NCBI GenBank assembly: GCA_020796225.1
Contig: CM036774.1
Location: forward strand, 28,176,791-28,240,790
DNA from: Arion vulgaris
Taxonomy: Eukaryota > Mollusca > Gastropoda > Stylommatophora > Arionidae
DNA length: 64,000 nucleotides
Reading direction: 5' to 3'
Below are positions 41,049-52,494 of the stretch, in pieces; positions within the stretch are counted from its first letter, which is position 1, and every line of letters begins with the position of its first letter. The notes beneath the pieces were generated by a model, which made no database searches, was not told where the DNA came from, and saw only the letters and a list, made by a program, of their open reading frames with translations. The position numbers and the translations under genes are program-made.

Positions 41049-41322
41049 CAATCAACAATGACTTGCTTTAGCTACTAACATTCAATAACGACTTGCTTTA
41101 GCTACTAACATTCAATAACGACTTGCTTTAGCTACTAACATTCAATAGCGACTTGCTTTAGCTACTAACATTCAAATAGCGACTTGCTTTAGCTACTAAC
41201 ATTCAATAGCGACTTGCTTTAGCTACTAACATTCAATAACGACTTGCTTTAGCTACTAACATTCAATAATGACTTGCTTTAGCTACTAACATTCAATAAC
41301 GACTTGCTTTAGCTACTAACCG
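41049..41322 (-). repeat. 30-bp tandem array forming serial uORFs upstream of SLC22
   Basis: Nine units of 30 bp (one of 31) start 13 bases from the SLC22 ATG. On the minus strand eight units begin with ATG, and the usual reading is MLVAKASRY or MLVAKASHY followed by TGA, which abuts the next ATG. Unit starts are at 41,292, 41,262, 41,232, 41,202, 41,171, 41,141, 41,111 and 41,081. The last four share the transporter's frame. The 31-bp unit starting at 41,202 breaks phase and extends its peptide to 14 codons. The distal unit lacks ATG. Whether the array is transcribed is unknown. Confidence 0.93.
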
Positions 41323-41429
41323 CACCAACGAGATAAAATGAAGGTGTTTAGCTGGATTTAAATTATGTAGTGTTACTGTGACGACCAATGTGTTTCCAAA
41401 TTCATTATTATTACAACTTATCCCTCCAG

Positions 41430-44400
41430 ATTAGCCTACCTTATCGTGGTTGGAGGGTTTGCGTGCCTTGGTGATCCTTCAGGCTATGTCGGCGGAGTCT
41501 AACTCCTGGCAGGTCTAACCAAGCCGAACAGACTGAAGGTGAAAGGCCAGACCAAAAGGCGGGGAGCAGGATGGGGCCTCATAAGGTGACAGCGCAGAAC
41601 CCACCGGCGAGTGGAAAATGCTCTGGCTGCAACCAACCCATCCCCCCAACCATGGGTTAAATGGCAGCCCTCCTCTCTCTTGAGGAGGGCATCTTTTTCT
41701 TGTCTTATCTCCTACTTTTTACAATTTTCTATCCCTCGAGTTAGACCACAGTCTTCTAGCAGTAAGAGTGCTGAAGTCGGAGGCAACCAGCCAAGAGGCG
41801 CACTATAGCAATCAGGTTGCACGCATAAACGCATATGAATATGTCTATGTATTTAAAAAATATGGTGCTCGCCCTGTGACGGACACTCAGGCAGGTGCAG
41901 TGCCGGGCCCTCTACCTCGAAAGGGCCCAACCCCAGCTACTGGATGTCCTTCTCATTTGCCCTGTGGAGCCAGGAGGCATGGGAATAGAGCAACTGGCCA
42001 ATTTCTTAAAATAATGCACTGGAATGCTGAGGTGTGAACAGCAAAAAAGATGGCTACAGCAAGAAAGTAGAACTTGAAAACATCCTAAATGAAGAACAAG
42101 TACATGTATGCTGTTTGCAAGAGACCCACCTGAATGAAGATGTAGCCTTCAAAGTCAGAGGCTTCCAGTGCTACTGATCAGACCGAAAAAATAGAAGAAA
42201 GGGTGGAGTACTGACACTTGTGAGAAACAACATCACCACATGTCAGTTTGAGGAGTACATGGAGGGTGCAGAATATCAGATGCTGCATCTTAGGACAGCA
42301 AGTACAGAGTTTCACTTAATCAACTACTACTGTCCAAGTGACTGCCCACTGGCACTGGTCACAATTCCAACAAAGGAAAGACTCATAGTGTGCGGGGACT
42401 TCAATAGTCACTCACAGAGCTGGGGGTATGACCACATGGACAGTAGGGGCGAGGAGCTTGAAAACTGGCAGGATGACAACAAACTAATCCTTGTCAATCA
42501 GCCCAAAGATCAGCCAACCTTCTACTCCAGATCATGGCACACCACCTCTACACCAGACTTGGCATTCCACTCTTCAGACCTGGAATGGAACATTACACGT
42601 GTTGTTGGGAAACAGCTAGGAGGCAGCGACCATCGGCCAGTATTTCTCACTGTTGAAAATCAACCCATCAGGGAGAGCAGCACTCTATCTAGGTGGAATT
42701 ACAAGAAGGCAGATTGGACAATGTATAAGCATCGCACCAGTATACTGACACTAGGTCTATCTACTGACAAGGACATCAACAAGGTAGTTGATGAGTTCAG
42801 CCGATGCATAAAACAGTCTGCCTGCGAAACAATTCCTAGAGGGGCTCGAAAGCACTACACACCTTACTGGAGTAGTGAATTGGAACTACTGCACAATAAT
42901 GTAGAAATTTCACGAAAGCAGGCAGAGACCACTCCATGCCAAGAACACCACAACAAATATCAGCATGCCAAGGCTATATTTCAAAGGGCCAAGCTGCAGG
43001 CCAGGCGGAGGAGCTGGAAGGAAAAACAGAGTCCTTAAACTTTGAAAGAGATACCAGGAAGCTGTGGAAGCTGGTAAAACAACTTAATGATGAAGGTACA
43101 GGAAGAAATCCAAAGATTGCATTAAACAAAGATGGAAACATCCTCACAGGAAAACAGGCAGCTGATCATTTTGCAGACTCCTTTGCTAAAGACAGCAATA
43201 TTGAAATTAGCACAACGAAACAGAGAGATTCGTGAGAAAAAGCAAAATGTTGAGCAAGACGAAACAATACCTGAAGTGATGAAGACCCCAATCACATTTA
43301 AAGAACTGGAACTAGCAATATCCAAATTAAAATGAGAAAATCACCAGGAGCTGATGGAGTGTCCAATGAGATGATTAAGAACTTAGGAACTGCAGCAAAA
43401 CAAAGTTACTGCAGATTTACAATAATTGTTGGATCTTAGGTCAAGTTCCACAGACCTGGAGAGAAGCAATCATGATACCGCTCTCGAAACCTGGAAAAGA
43501 TAGTTCTTCTGCCTCCAGCTACCGACCGATCAGTCTTACAAGTTGTCTCTGCAAAACAATGGAACGTATAATCAATCTCCGACTGCAGTGGTATCTTGAA
43601 AGCGAAAACATTCTTGTGTCACAGCAGGCAGGTTTCAGGCAGTGCTACTCTACTGAAGACCAAGCAACGTACCTTTCTCAGGAGATTGAGGACGCGTTCC
43701 AAGATAAGAAACTGGTACTAGCGACATGGATAGACCTAAGGAAAGCCTTTGACAAGGTTTGGAAAGAAGGACTGCTGAAGAAACTGAGAAATAGTAGAAT
43801 AAAGGGTAGGATGTACAGATGGATAAAAGCATACTTACATAACAGAAAAGCCAGAGTGCATCTAGATGGACTCAAGAGTAAAAAAAGTTCTACTGCGTCA
43901 TGGCGTCCCTCAAGGAGGAGTATTGTCCCCACACTCTTCTTGATTTTCATCAACGACCTGGTTGCTGAGTTACCACAGGGAGTAAAAGTTGCAATGTACG
44001 CTGATGATCTGGTAATATGGTGCACAAATGAGTATGCAACAGTGGCCACCAAATTGATACAAAGAGCTGTAGATGCCTTAACCTCATGGGCAAACAGATG
44101 GTGTGTCAGCATCAACACAGATAAGTGCAGCACTACACTCTTTACTCTCTCTCCCAAACAAAAGCTGGCACCATTAAAATAAATGGAGAACTGCTAAGAG
44201 AAGACAAGCAACCCACCTATCTCGAGTTACATTCGATGATAGACTGAGGTGGAAGCAGCACATCAACAAAGCAGCAGCAAAGGCCAGGAGGAAGTTAGCC
44301 ATCCTGAGAAAATTAAGTGGAACCACATGGGGCGCCAGTCAAAAATACTTAAAAATATTTATCAGCAGGGCATACGACCACACCTGGAATATGGGTCAGC

Positions 44401-45700
44401 TGCATGGTGTCCAGCATCAAATACCACATTAGAACTGGATAAGGTGCAAACCAGGCGCTTCGTGTCATCACAGGAGCAATGAAAACAACACCAATAGTGG
44501 AGATGGAAAGAGTGGGGAATACAAGCACTGAGAGAACGCAGAGATACAAAAGTGATGACGCAGGCAGAAAAGTTTCTGAGTATGCCAAGCCACCCAATGG
44601 AAAACAGATTCAAAAATCTAGCATTGGGGAGGCTGAAAAGAAGCAGCTTTATTCACCAGGCCAAAAGACTGAATAGGCAAACTTCAGACCTACCAAAGTT
44701 GGCATTCCCCTAAAGTCTGTGCCAGAGCAAACCCTTGGAGAGAGGAGACTGAACCAGAAGTATGTATCCAGACAGAAGTGAAAGGAATATTCTACAAGGA
44801 TGAGCAGAACAGCATACAACGCAAGACAGTCACTCAGTTTACTTGATGAAGAATACCCACATGACCTCTGGGTCCGGGTATACACGGATGGGTCAGCAGA
44901 AATGCAGTGAAGAATGGAGGAGCAGGAGTGTACATAGAATACCCAAACAACGCTAGAGATGCGATTAAAGTGCCAACGGGAAAATTCTGTCACAACTATG
45001 ATGCAGAAATTCAGGCAATCAAGGTGGCAACTGAAAACTGTTGAATACCAGACCCGATCCTCAACCTGTTGTATTTTGACTGATGCAAAATCAGCACTCC
45101 AGCACTTCAGTCCAGAAAATTGCCAGGTCTACAGACCCTACTGTCTAAATTGTCCAAGCATCGCAGGGTTGTCTTGCAGTGGATACCCTCTCACTGTGGA
45201 ATACCAGAAAATGAAACAGCAGACCGATTGGCCAAGGAAGGTGCTGCAGGAGAGCAGCCGGATGTGCCAGTTACCTACCACCAAAAGAAAAGGATGATTA
45301 AATCAATGAGAAAGCACAAATACCAACACAAGACGATTACTATAATATGAGCAGATTGGAACAAGTTGTGATTCTGCGCCTTAGAACAGGACACAATCGG
45401 CTCCGCAGCCACATGTATACAAAATTCAAGATTGGCAATTCAGCCATGTGTACATGTGGACAGGCAAACCAGACTGCAGAGCACATACTTCAAGACTGCC
45501 CCAAATATGATACACTGAGGCAAACTCACTGGCCTAACGAAACAACCGACATAAACTACACGGACCTCTGTGTGAGCTACAAAGACAGTGAAGTTCATAC
45601 AAGAGACAACATTGAATATATAGACATATTTCAAGCGAAGAAAGGAAGGAAGGATTACAACTTATCCGTATGCATAATGTAATAATATATTAATATCAAA
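41430..45700 (+). mobile_element. LINE with endonuclease, RT, RNase H and Cys motif
   Basis: Near full-length non-LTR retrotransposon, frame-broken. A GC-richer leader (41,440-41,700) precedes the protein. The APE endonuclease spans about 42,010-42,660 (IMHWNAEV, LQETHL, VCGDFNSHSQSWG, GGSDHRPVF). RT spans 43,340-44,170, with motifs ADGVSNEMIKNL, IPLSKPGKD, SYRPISLTSCLCK, VSQQAGFRQ, ATWIDLRKAFDKVW and VAMYADDLVIW. RNase H lies at about 44,875-45,260 (YTDGSA, DAEIQAIKVAT, DAKSAL, QWIPSHCGIPENETADRLAK). The end, to 45,680, has CTCGQANQTAEHILQDCP. This domain order fits the I/Jockey-like LINEs. At least eight frame breaks and a TGA at 42,037 stop expression as assembled. Fragments of the same family lie at 4.4, 5.7 and 28.2 kb. 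Confidence 0.92.
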
Positions 45701-46434
45701 TGAGTCATAACCGTGTAAAATAATAAAATACTCGTATGTAAATGTACAGACCATCATAATTTTAATCCACAGTAAAGCTAAGGAGTTTGTTTCTGTCGGA
45801 GGCATAAATAAAAATGCCAACCTGAACAGTTTGTAGCGACTGCACTAGTCATGCGATCATTTTATTCCACAGACACATGTCCCCGCTTTCCTACACCGTC
45901 CACAAAATGGGTTTAAATATGGATCACTATCGACAGTTTTTGTTTTGCTTTTAATTACAGTTAAATAATTGAACCAAGCTTTTGACATGAATTAATAAGG
46001 TTGTAAAGATGAGGTATGGTGAGACGGATTAGCATAACGACACAAGATTAGTGTTAGATCAGTCCCGCATTTAATATTTCACGCTTGAGGAAAGAATATG
46101 TCCGTCCTATGTCTTGTACACGAATTTAAATGATGTTTGACGATGGAGATATTGGCAGGGTATAGCCACAACTTTTATCTCTTTCCTCTTTAGCGAAAAC
46201 CATCACACAAGTCACCAGAGAAGTGCAAGACAAATACATAAAACCACCACACTTTGTTAATAGCACGGTAGCAGTATGCTTACAAAAGAAGACACAGACG
46301 TTATAAACAATGTTTAGAAAGTAAGAAATACACGTCTCTCAGCAAATGTTCTAACATCCAGTGTACCTGGTAAATACCACTGCTAATATTGTTCTCAATA
46401 GCATGAAGACAATTACAAGTAGAACTAACATATC
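45701..46434. other. Intergenic, with dispersed repeat H copy
   Basis: Nothing is recognised except 45,785-45,912 (ttctgtcggaggcataaata ... attccacagacacatgtccc), which matches the repeat at 6.26-6.47 kb. Confidence 0.4.
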
Positions 46435-46634
46435 CCTCAATCAATCAAGTGCCATACTTGCAGGCGTAAGTTATCATGTCTCTCCACAACTGTCTCTCTC
46501 CTTGATGAAGGTAATCAGTTCTGACATCAATTTTTTGTCTAACCACGATGTCAGATCCTACAACATTTTCTCACTCTTGTCTTCAACGATCTCTCCTTCC
46601 CTGAATTTTACCTGTAGTCACCCAATATTCTACA
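46435..46634 (-). mobile_element. RTE-like LINE C-terminal fragment
   Basis: Reverse of the RTE end at 10.0-10.19 kb: tcaatcaagtgccatacttg, tgtctctccacaactgtctc, gatctctccttccctgaatt, ttacctgtagtcaccc. Confidence 0.65.
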
Positions 46635-46635
46635 C

Positions 46636-47735
46636 CAGTGTTTCCCAAACTTTTTTGTGCCGTGCCACACCAAAACTTTTCAAAAAATTTTTATGTCCTC
46701 CCTATGTAACATATACAACATTATTTTAAATTCTTAACAATTGAATTGTTCACTGAAGAAATTTAAATGATAGATTTTAGGAAGAAATTACTAGGCAATT
46801 GTTGAGAAAACACAGTAAGTAAATTTTCAAAACATATAATGGAGAACTGAAATTTAAGTACGAAATAATTTTAATGACAAATTTTCCAATATTATTTTAA
46901 TTTGTCTTCTTCTTCCCCTTTCAACTCCCAGCGGAGCACAGGTCTCCAACAAACTTCTTCCAGCTCTTCCTCTCTCTTGCCATCCCTTTCAACTATTTCC
47001 ATGTTTTACCTGTTCTTTTAATATCAGCCTCCAGCTCTCTTCTCCAGGTCTGTCTAGGCTTTTCCCCTTTCTCCTCTTTCCTCGCGTTCCAAAATAGTGC
47101 TTGTCTTGTAATGCTTTCGGTCGTTCTTCTCAATGTATGTCCTATCCATCGCTAGAGTCTCTTCCTGAGCTCTTTCTCCACTGGTACCTGCTTAGTTATT
47201 TCTCTGAGTTCCTCGTTTGTAATCTTATCATACCATCTCAGTCCCCCTATTCTACGTAAACATCCATTTATGAAGGTCTGTAGTTTTCTAATGGTTTCCT
47301 TTGTTGTCTTCCATGTTTCCGAGCCATAGAACAGCACTGACTTCCATTTGATTGAAAGTTTCTCAGCTTTGCATTTGTTTTGATCTCCTTTGACTTCCAT
47401 ATCTTACTCAATGCAATAACGTTTCCTCTTGCTTTCTGTATTCTTATATTGACATCTTTGCTAGTTTCTCCTTCTGTGTCTATGTATTTTAATTACTAGT
47501 AATTATTTATTCTTTACACTTAGTGAGGTCCTTGCGCTTGATGCATGCTGCAAAGAGTTTTTATGTTAGGTTCCAATTTAGTTAGCTTCAGTCTCAAGTC
47601 TGGTCGTTGTGTTACATCCAACTGATTTCTTTTTTAGCACAGCAAATCAGTTATGACACTAAATCCACATCCAGCTAAATATGAATATGGAAACGTAATA
47701 ACAATTTTCTTGTACATTTGGTTGAATTTGGAATT
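46636..47735 (-). mobile_element. hAT copy 2 (3' end), interrupted by an RTE insertion
   Basis: Begins with the hAT terminus cagtgtttcccaaacttttt. The parts 46,740-46,902 and 47,495-47,735 are the reverse complement of the hAT 3' region at 37.36-37.75 kb (caattgttgagaaaacacag; acttagtgaggtccttgcgc; gtctcaagtctggtcgttgt). They are separated by a 582-bp insert. Confidence 0.85.
46903..47484 (-). mobile_element. RTE-like LINE 3' end nested in hAT, 10-bp TSD
   Basis: Target-site duplication tattttaatt at 46,893-46,902 and 47,485-47,494. The uninterrupted site is seen in the other hAT copy near 37,575. On the minus strand it encodes CLRRIGGLRWYDKITNEELR, VPVEKELRKRL, RQTWRRELEAD and ends in a GAAGAAGA tail (ttcttcttcccctttcaact on plus). 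Confidence 0.9.
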
Positions 47736-47739
47736 AGCT

Positions 47740-48595
47740 GTTCTGTGTCTAGTTCTCTATTTTTATTCTAGCTACCTCACAAGCTGTTCTGTGTTCGGCT
47801 CTTATCTGCTCTAGTATCCCCTTTCTTAAAGTCCACAGTTTATATATAAGGTGAATATTTTATTACTTTACTATTCCAAAACTTTGTTCTCACGACTGCG
47901 ATTTCCCACATCTGTTACTCTCTTGGAAAAGTCTCATTTTACTTCGACTAATGACATTCTTCTGTCATTGTCTAAAAATGTATGTCTCAACCATACATCA
48001 TAGACATTTAACAAAGCAGTGGAAAACATATATGTGCTTTTGAATATAAGTGTTACAGACGAGCAATCCGGATGTCATGGACAGAGAGTTGACAAAAGTG
48101 GATCTATACAGAAAGAAATCAAAATCAAAGAAAACTGACGGTACAAATAAGAATGAGAAAATTGAAGTATTTTGAAATAAAAAAAACTCGAAGGGTTGGA
48201 GAAGAAGAATTATAGAAGGTGTCATCTCGGCAAAGATGAGAAACAGATGACTAAAGAGACGATGGATTCATGATGTAACTGATGATTTGAGAATTGCGGC
48301 TGCAGAGGCGAAACATTTGGCATATTGTTTTTTAAAAACTGTCGTTGCTGCTTGTAGTACAGCTTTTGAGGGTGGTGTAGGACATGGGTGGGTTTTGGGT
48401 GAGATACTGAGAAATCTAATAGCTACATTGCTAGTGCAGTTGTCGGGAAACTGTTCAGGTTAGAATTTTTCTTACATTCCCCTAACAGAACAAATTTCTT
48501 GACCTATGAGAAAGAGAAATTCCTTAGGAATGTTAGTGTGACAGAATTCTGCACAGGATGACCTTGCTGATGAAGAGTGGCTAGTATGAATATAC
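47740..48595 (+). other. Mostly unassigned, with a LINE C-terminal scrap
   Basis: 48,000-48,330 reads as broken frames with KYFEI, RRRIIEGVISAKMRNR and KRRWIHDVTDDLRIAAAEAK, resembling RTE C-termini. The rest has no recognised feature. Confidence 0.45.
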
Positions 48596-48597
48596 TT

Positions 48598-48950
48598 ATA
48601 TAATATTTGTAAACAACAAAATGTAAACAATAAAATGTAAACAACAAAATGTAAACAACAAAATGTAAACAATAGCATGTAAACAACAAAATGTAAACAA
48701 CAAAATGTAAACAACAATATGTAAACAATATAATGTAAACAATATAATGTAAACAACAAAATGTAAACAACAAAATGTAAACAACAAAATGTAAACAACA
48801 ATATGTAAACAATATAATGTAAACAATAAAAAGTAAACAATAAAATGTAAATAACAAAATGTAAACAATAAATTTGTAAACAATAAAATGTAAACAATAA
48901 AATGTAAACAATGTAATGTAAACAATACAATATAATGTAAACAATATTTA
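48598..48950. repeat. 14-bp minisatellite (GTAAACAACAAAAT)
   Basis: About 25 copies of a 14-bp unit, GTAAACAA(C/T)AAAAT. Since 14 is not a multiple of three and the unit has no stop on the minus strand in any frame, all three minus frames stay open (LFTFYCLHFVVYI-type peptides). These are artefacts. Confidence 0.93.
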
Positions 48951-49024
48951 AGTCTGCTTATTCTTTGTTTTTGTTTTTTTAACAAATTAGTTTATACTAA
49001 GAAAAATGAAGGCAACATGAAGGC

Positions 49025-49625
49025 TGATCTCGCAGTTAATAGAAGATAATGCAAGGGATGATGATGTTGTTGTATATACCGATGGGTCGGTTCAACGTGG
49101 TGAGAAATCCGGCTGGGGTTTTTTGGCTAATGCGCATGGTAGGGTTGTTGCAGAGCGAAGTGGGGCATACAGGACAACTACTTCTAGTATGAGGATGGAG
49201 GTTGAGGCCGTTACTGCTGCCCTCCATTGGGTCTCTGGGACTTCATTTACTGGGGCCTTTGTTGTATCTGACTTCAGTCGATGCTACAAGATCCAGAAGG
49301 GCAGGTATCGATGAGTGGATGTCGTCTATAGACGTTTATAACCTCCAGCGACTTAGTGGGTATACTGTCCGGCAGGGTTACGGGAAGGAGAGAGCGGATA
49401 AGCTGCATCACAACATCGATTGTTGGGGAGTTGAAGATGGATAAGGGGATATTCTTCGGTCTCTTCGCGACTGTCTGTTGGATGGGGACACTAAAATCGA
49501 TGTTGAATCCAACACGGAAGATGGGTACTATGGTCTGTCCGGGTTCGCTAGCTAACAAGGTGCTATATTTCACCTCCGTACCAGACATAACAGACTCCGG
49601 GCCTACATGTACAACAAATTCTAAA
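49025..49625 (+). mobile_element. LINE fragment with RNase H (family RH1), best copy
   Basis: RNase H motifs across small indels: YTDGSVQRGEKSGWGF (49,075-49,125), MRMEVEAVTAALHWV with catalytic Glu (49,190-49,240), VVSD (49,262-49,273) and a final GxERADKL (49,383-49,405). It then degenerates. It belongs to the same family as 11.95 kb (+) and 26.9 kb (-), and differs from the 41-kb LINE. Confidence 0.82.
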
Positions 49626-49814
49626 TTCGCATAACTAGCCTGACCACTGTCACCTACTGCAAGACTGCAACTGCCAGCAAGCCTGAGAAACGAAACTGGC
49701 CTATAATACCGAGTTTAAGTAAAGCTATAGAGAGGACGGAGTCCCTAAAAACAACAGCAGAATTCATGAAAAATATGGTCATCAGTCTAGCGGAATCGCG
49801 AGCGAGAGAGAGAA

Positions 49815-49962
49815 CACGAGAACGATAGATTAGAAACTCGATCTCGCCTACACTAAGATCATGGATCCCTGAACAAATATACAAATGGTTCAGAGGAGCG
49901 AACATGCTACTTTAGGCATGAGAGACAAGCAACTAACCTCTACGCCACAGAGATCCATATAG
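49815..49962 (-). mobile_element. SINE family D head
   Basis: The reversed tRNA-like head: ctaacctctacgccacagag at the right end, gagcgaacatgctactttag, and ctcgcctacactaagatcat. Only the 5' part of the element is present. Confidence 0.7.
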
Positions 49963-49964
49963 AG

Positions 49965-50625
49965 ACAATTTGTCTTCGACTTGTGATCATGCAGAGGTAT
50001 CTCCTTTAAAATGTAATTCTGCTAAGTCAATCTTTATAGCTCTGCTGGAAATATTCTGCTTCCGATGACTCGAATGTGTATGCAGTTGCACTACAATTTG
50101 GTGTCTTACAGACGGGACAGAAGTCTTAAGGATATATTGATACACAGTCGCCTTAAGTCCAATATCCAGACACATTTTGGCACTGTCCTGTGTGGCCGTC
50201 GGCGTTGCAACACGTGTGCTTATGTGATACAGACGCGTACTGTATCTTTCCTTTAGCCACGTTTGTTATTGACGATGGTTTCACATTCGAGTCCCGTAAT
50301 CTTATATATGCCATTATCTGTAAGCGGTGTAACAAGGTTTATATCGTCGAGACAGGCAAGAGGCTCAGTAACCGATTCTGCAAACAATTGCACGACATAC
50401 GCCAATTCTCTGTGACCCCTGTAGCCACCCATTTCAATGATACTGGCCATTTGGATCTCACGATGTCCAGGTCACAGCCGTCCGATCATGTTCCTCTGAT
50501 GATCGCAGTCGATTTGCTCTGGAGAATCAGTTAATTTCGTTGTATGGTACCTTGCGACCACGTGGGCTCAACGTATTACATTCCTATGCTTCTTAGTACT
50601 TTCTTTTCCCATGCCTTGTAAACTA
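49965..50625 (+). mobile_element. Penelope-like element, GIY-YIG endonuclease end
   Basis: Across two shifts it encodes RSLKDILIHSRLKSN, a Cys cluster CGRRRCNTCAYV, then LIYAIICKRCNKVYIVETGK, RLSNRFCKQLHDIRQFSVTP and VATHFNDTGH, finishing with LISLYGTLRPRGLN-type residues. The Cys cluster followed by LIY...VYIxETG is the Penelope-like element endonuclease domain. The RT part is absent (5' truncated). A minus-strand copy is at 57.05-57.47 kb. Confidence 0.85.
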
Positions 50626-50799
50626 TATGGGCATATGTTGCATGTATTCAAGTTATATGTTTACTAGATTTTTCAGTTTCTCCTCTTTTCTATTTCTAGT
50701 TTTTATGTGTGTTTTTTGTGTGACATTTATTTCATTATTCGTTTTTATTCACAGATTTTCATTAGAAACGTTTGTATCTAGTCGTCCATATATGTTTTT

Positions 50800-51560
50800 T
50801 TTAAAATTCCTCACTCATATTGTTCGTTTGCTTGATAAAGTCCTCACTCATTTGTTCGTTTGTTGATAAAGTCCTCACTCCTGTTGTTCGTTTGCTTGAT
50901 AAAGTCCTCACTCCTGTTGTTCGTTTGCTTGATAAAGTCCTCCTCTGTTGTTCTTTGCTGATAAAGTCCTCACTCCTGTTGTTAGTTTGTGATAAATTCC
51001 TCACTCCTGTTGTTAGTTTGTTGATAAATTCCTCACTCCTGTTGTTAGTTTGTTGATAAAGTCCTTGTTGTCATTGCTGTATTTTGTCATTGTTTTTATA
51101 ATTTGTAAGACTCAGTACCTGTTTGATTACTGTTTACTACAAGTAACCTCATTATTGCTTGTAGATCGAAATTTCTTGCAACATCATTATCATCATCATC
51201 AGTCCTGTCTCATCGAAGTTTCTGATAAGTCCTCACATCCTCTGTCTTTGCCTTGTGTTGCACATGCAGCTCAACCTGTCCATTTCTTAGTTTCTTTTGA
51301 TAAAGTCCTCACTCCTGTGTTAGTTTGTTTGATAAGTCCTCATTTCTGTTGTTCGTTTGCTTGATAAAGTTCACCCCTGTTGTTAGTTGTTGATAAATTC
51401 CTCACCCCTGTTGTTAGTTTGCTTGATAAATTGTCACCCTGTTGTTAGTTTGTTTGATAAAGTCCTCACCCTGTTGTTAGTTTGTGATAAATTCCTCACT
51501 CCTGTTTTAGTTTTGATAAATTTCACTCCTGTTGTTAGTTTGCTTGATAAAGCCTTGTTG
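50800..51560. repeat. 33-bp minisatellite derived from the Penelope tail
   Basis: About 17 imperfect copies of a 33-bp unit (ttgataaagtcctcactcct + gttgttcgtttgc) in two blocks, 50,815-51,065 and 51,290-51,560. The unit resembles the Penelope tail (gcttgataaaggcctt in reversed copies). Each block ends in the same terminal sequence (attttgtcattgtttttata). Confidence 0.9.
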
Positions 51561-51640
51561 GTCGAAAAGTTGCTGTATTTTGTCATTGTTTTTATAATTT
51601 GTAAAACTACAGTATTTTTGTGATTACATTTTTTACTACA
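51065..51640 (+). mobile_element. Duplicated Penelope termini
   Basis: attttgtcattgtttttata followed by atttgtaa occurs at 51,084-51,113 and 51,574-51,603. Each is followed by a LINE start (taacatcattatcatcatca-like), so a PLE-tail/LINE junction has been duplicated with the array between. Confidence 0.65.
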
Positions 51641-51654
51641 ACGTAAGAACATGA

Positions 51655-52300
51655 CATGACACATTATTAGCTTGTAAGATCAGAAATTATCTTGTAACAT
51701 CATTATCATCATCACGGTGCCGTCTCCACATCGAAGGTTTTCTGCAATTAATCTCTAGCATCCTCTGTCTTTCGCCTTGGTGTTGCACACTGCCAGACTG
51801 TAACCTGTCCATTTCTTAAAGTTTCCTCCACTTATCTCTCGGTCTTCCTCTTGCTCTACCCCTCAACTTTCCCTCTAGTAAATATTTTATCATGGTGTCA
51901 TGTCTTTTATGTGCCCAAAATACTTTATTGGTCTGAATTTTATTTCTCTTAATAATTGTTTCTTCATGCCTAGTTTCCTAAAACTTGTTTATTTGTCTGT
52001 TTTCTGTTCATGAAACTCTGCCTATTCTTCTATATATCCACATCTCAAGTGCATCAATTCTGTCTTCTAACTGCTTATTCATTGTCCATGTTTCTGAGCC
52101 ATACATTAATATAGGATATATATAGAATTTGATCATTCTCATTTTTAGCCTGTTTGTAATTTGTTTGGATGTAGTAACTTTCTCATATATTGAAATTATC
52201 CTTGGCCATTCCTATTCTCTTTTTAATGGCTCTTGTAACATAAGCATACATATCAAGTTACAACTTAATAGCTTACCCATGATGTTGACCAAGTCCTTTT
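51655..52300 (-). mobile_element. LINE 3' region
   Basis: The reversed LINE C-terminus: catcctctgtctttcgcctt, ccacttatctctcggtcttc, cccaaaatactttattggtc, ccatgtttctgagccataca. The first 140 bases are duplicated at 51,180-51,300. Confidence 0.6.
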
Positions 52301-52494
52301 TATGAATGAAAACCAATAACAGTAATTTTGGTATCGATGCCAAGTAATAGGGAAGTCCGCCTTTATTGGACATGAGTAAGTGGAATCTTCACCTAGAGAA
52401 GGTAATGTACAATCTTTATGAAACAGATCACATTATTTTAATTACGTTCTTTTGCGTCAGATAAAACATTACTTGTTAATTGTAAAAGAACATT

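Noticed and set aside
48472..48985. Membrane-like protein (LFTFYCLHFVVYI)
   Set aside because: Produced by the 14-bp array in all three frames.
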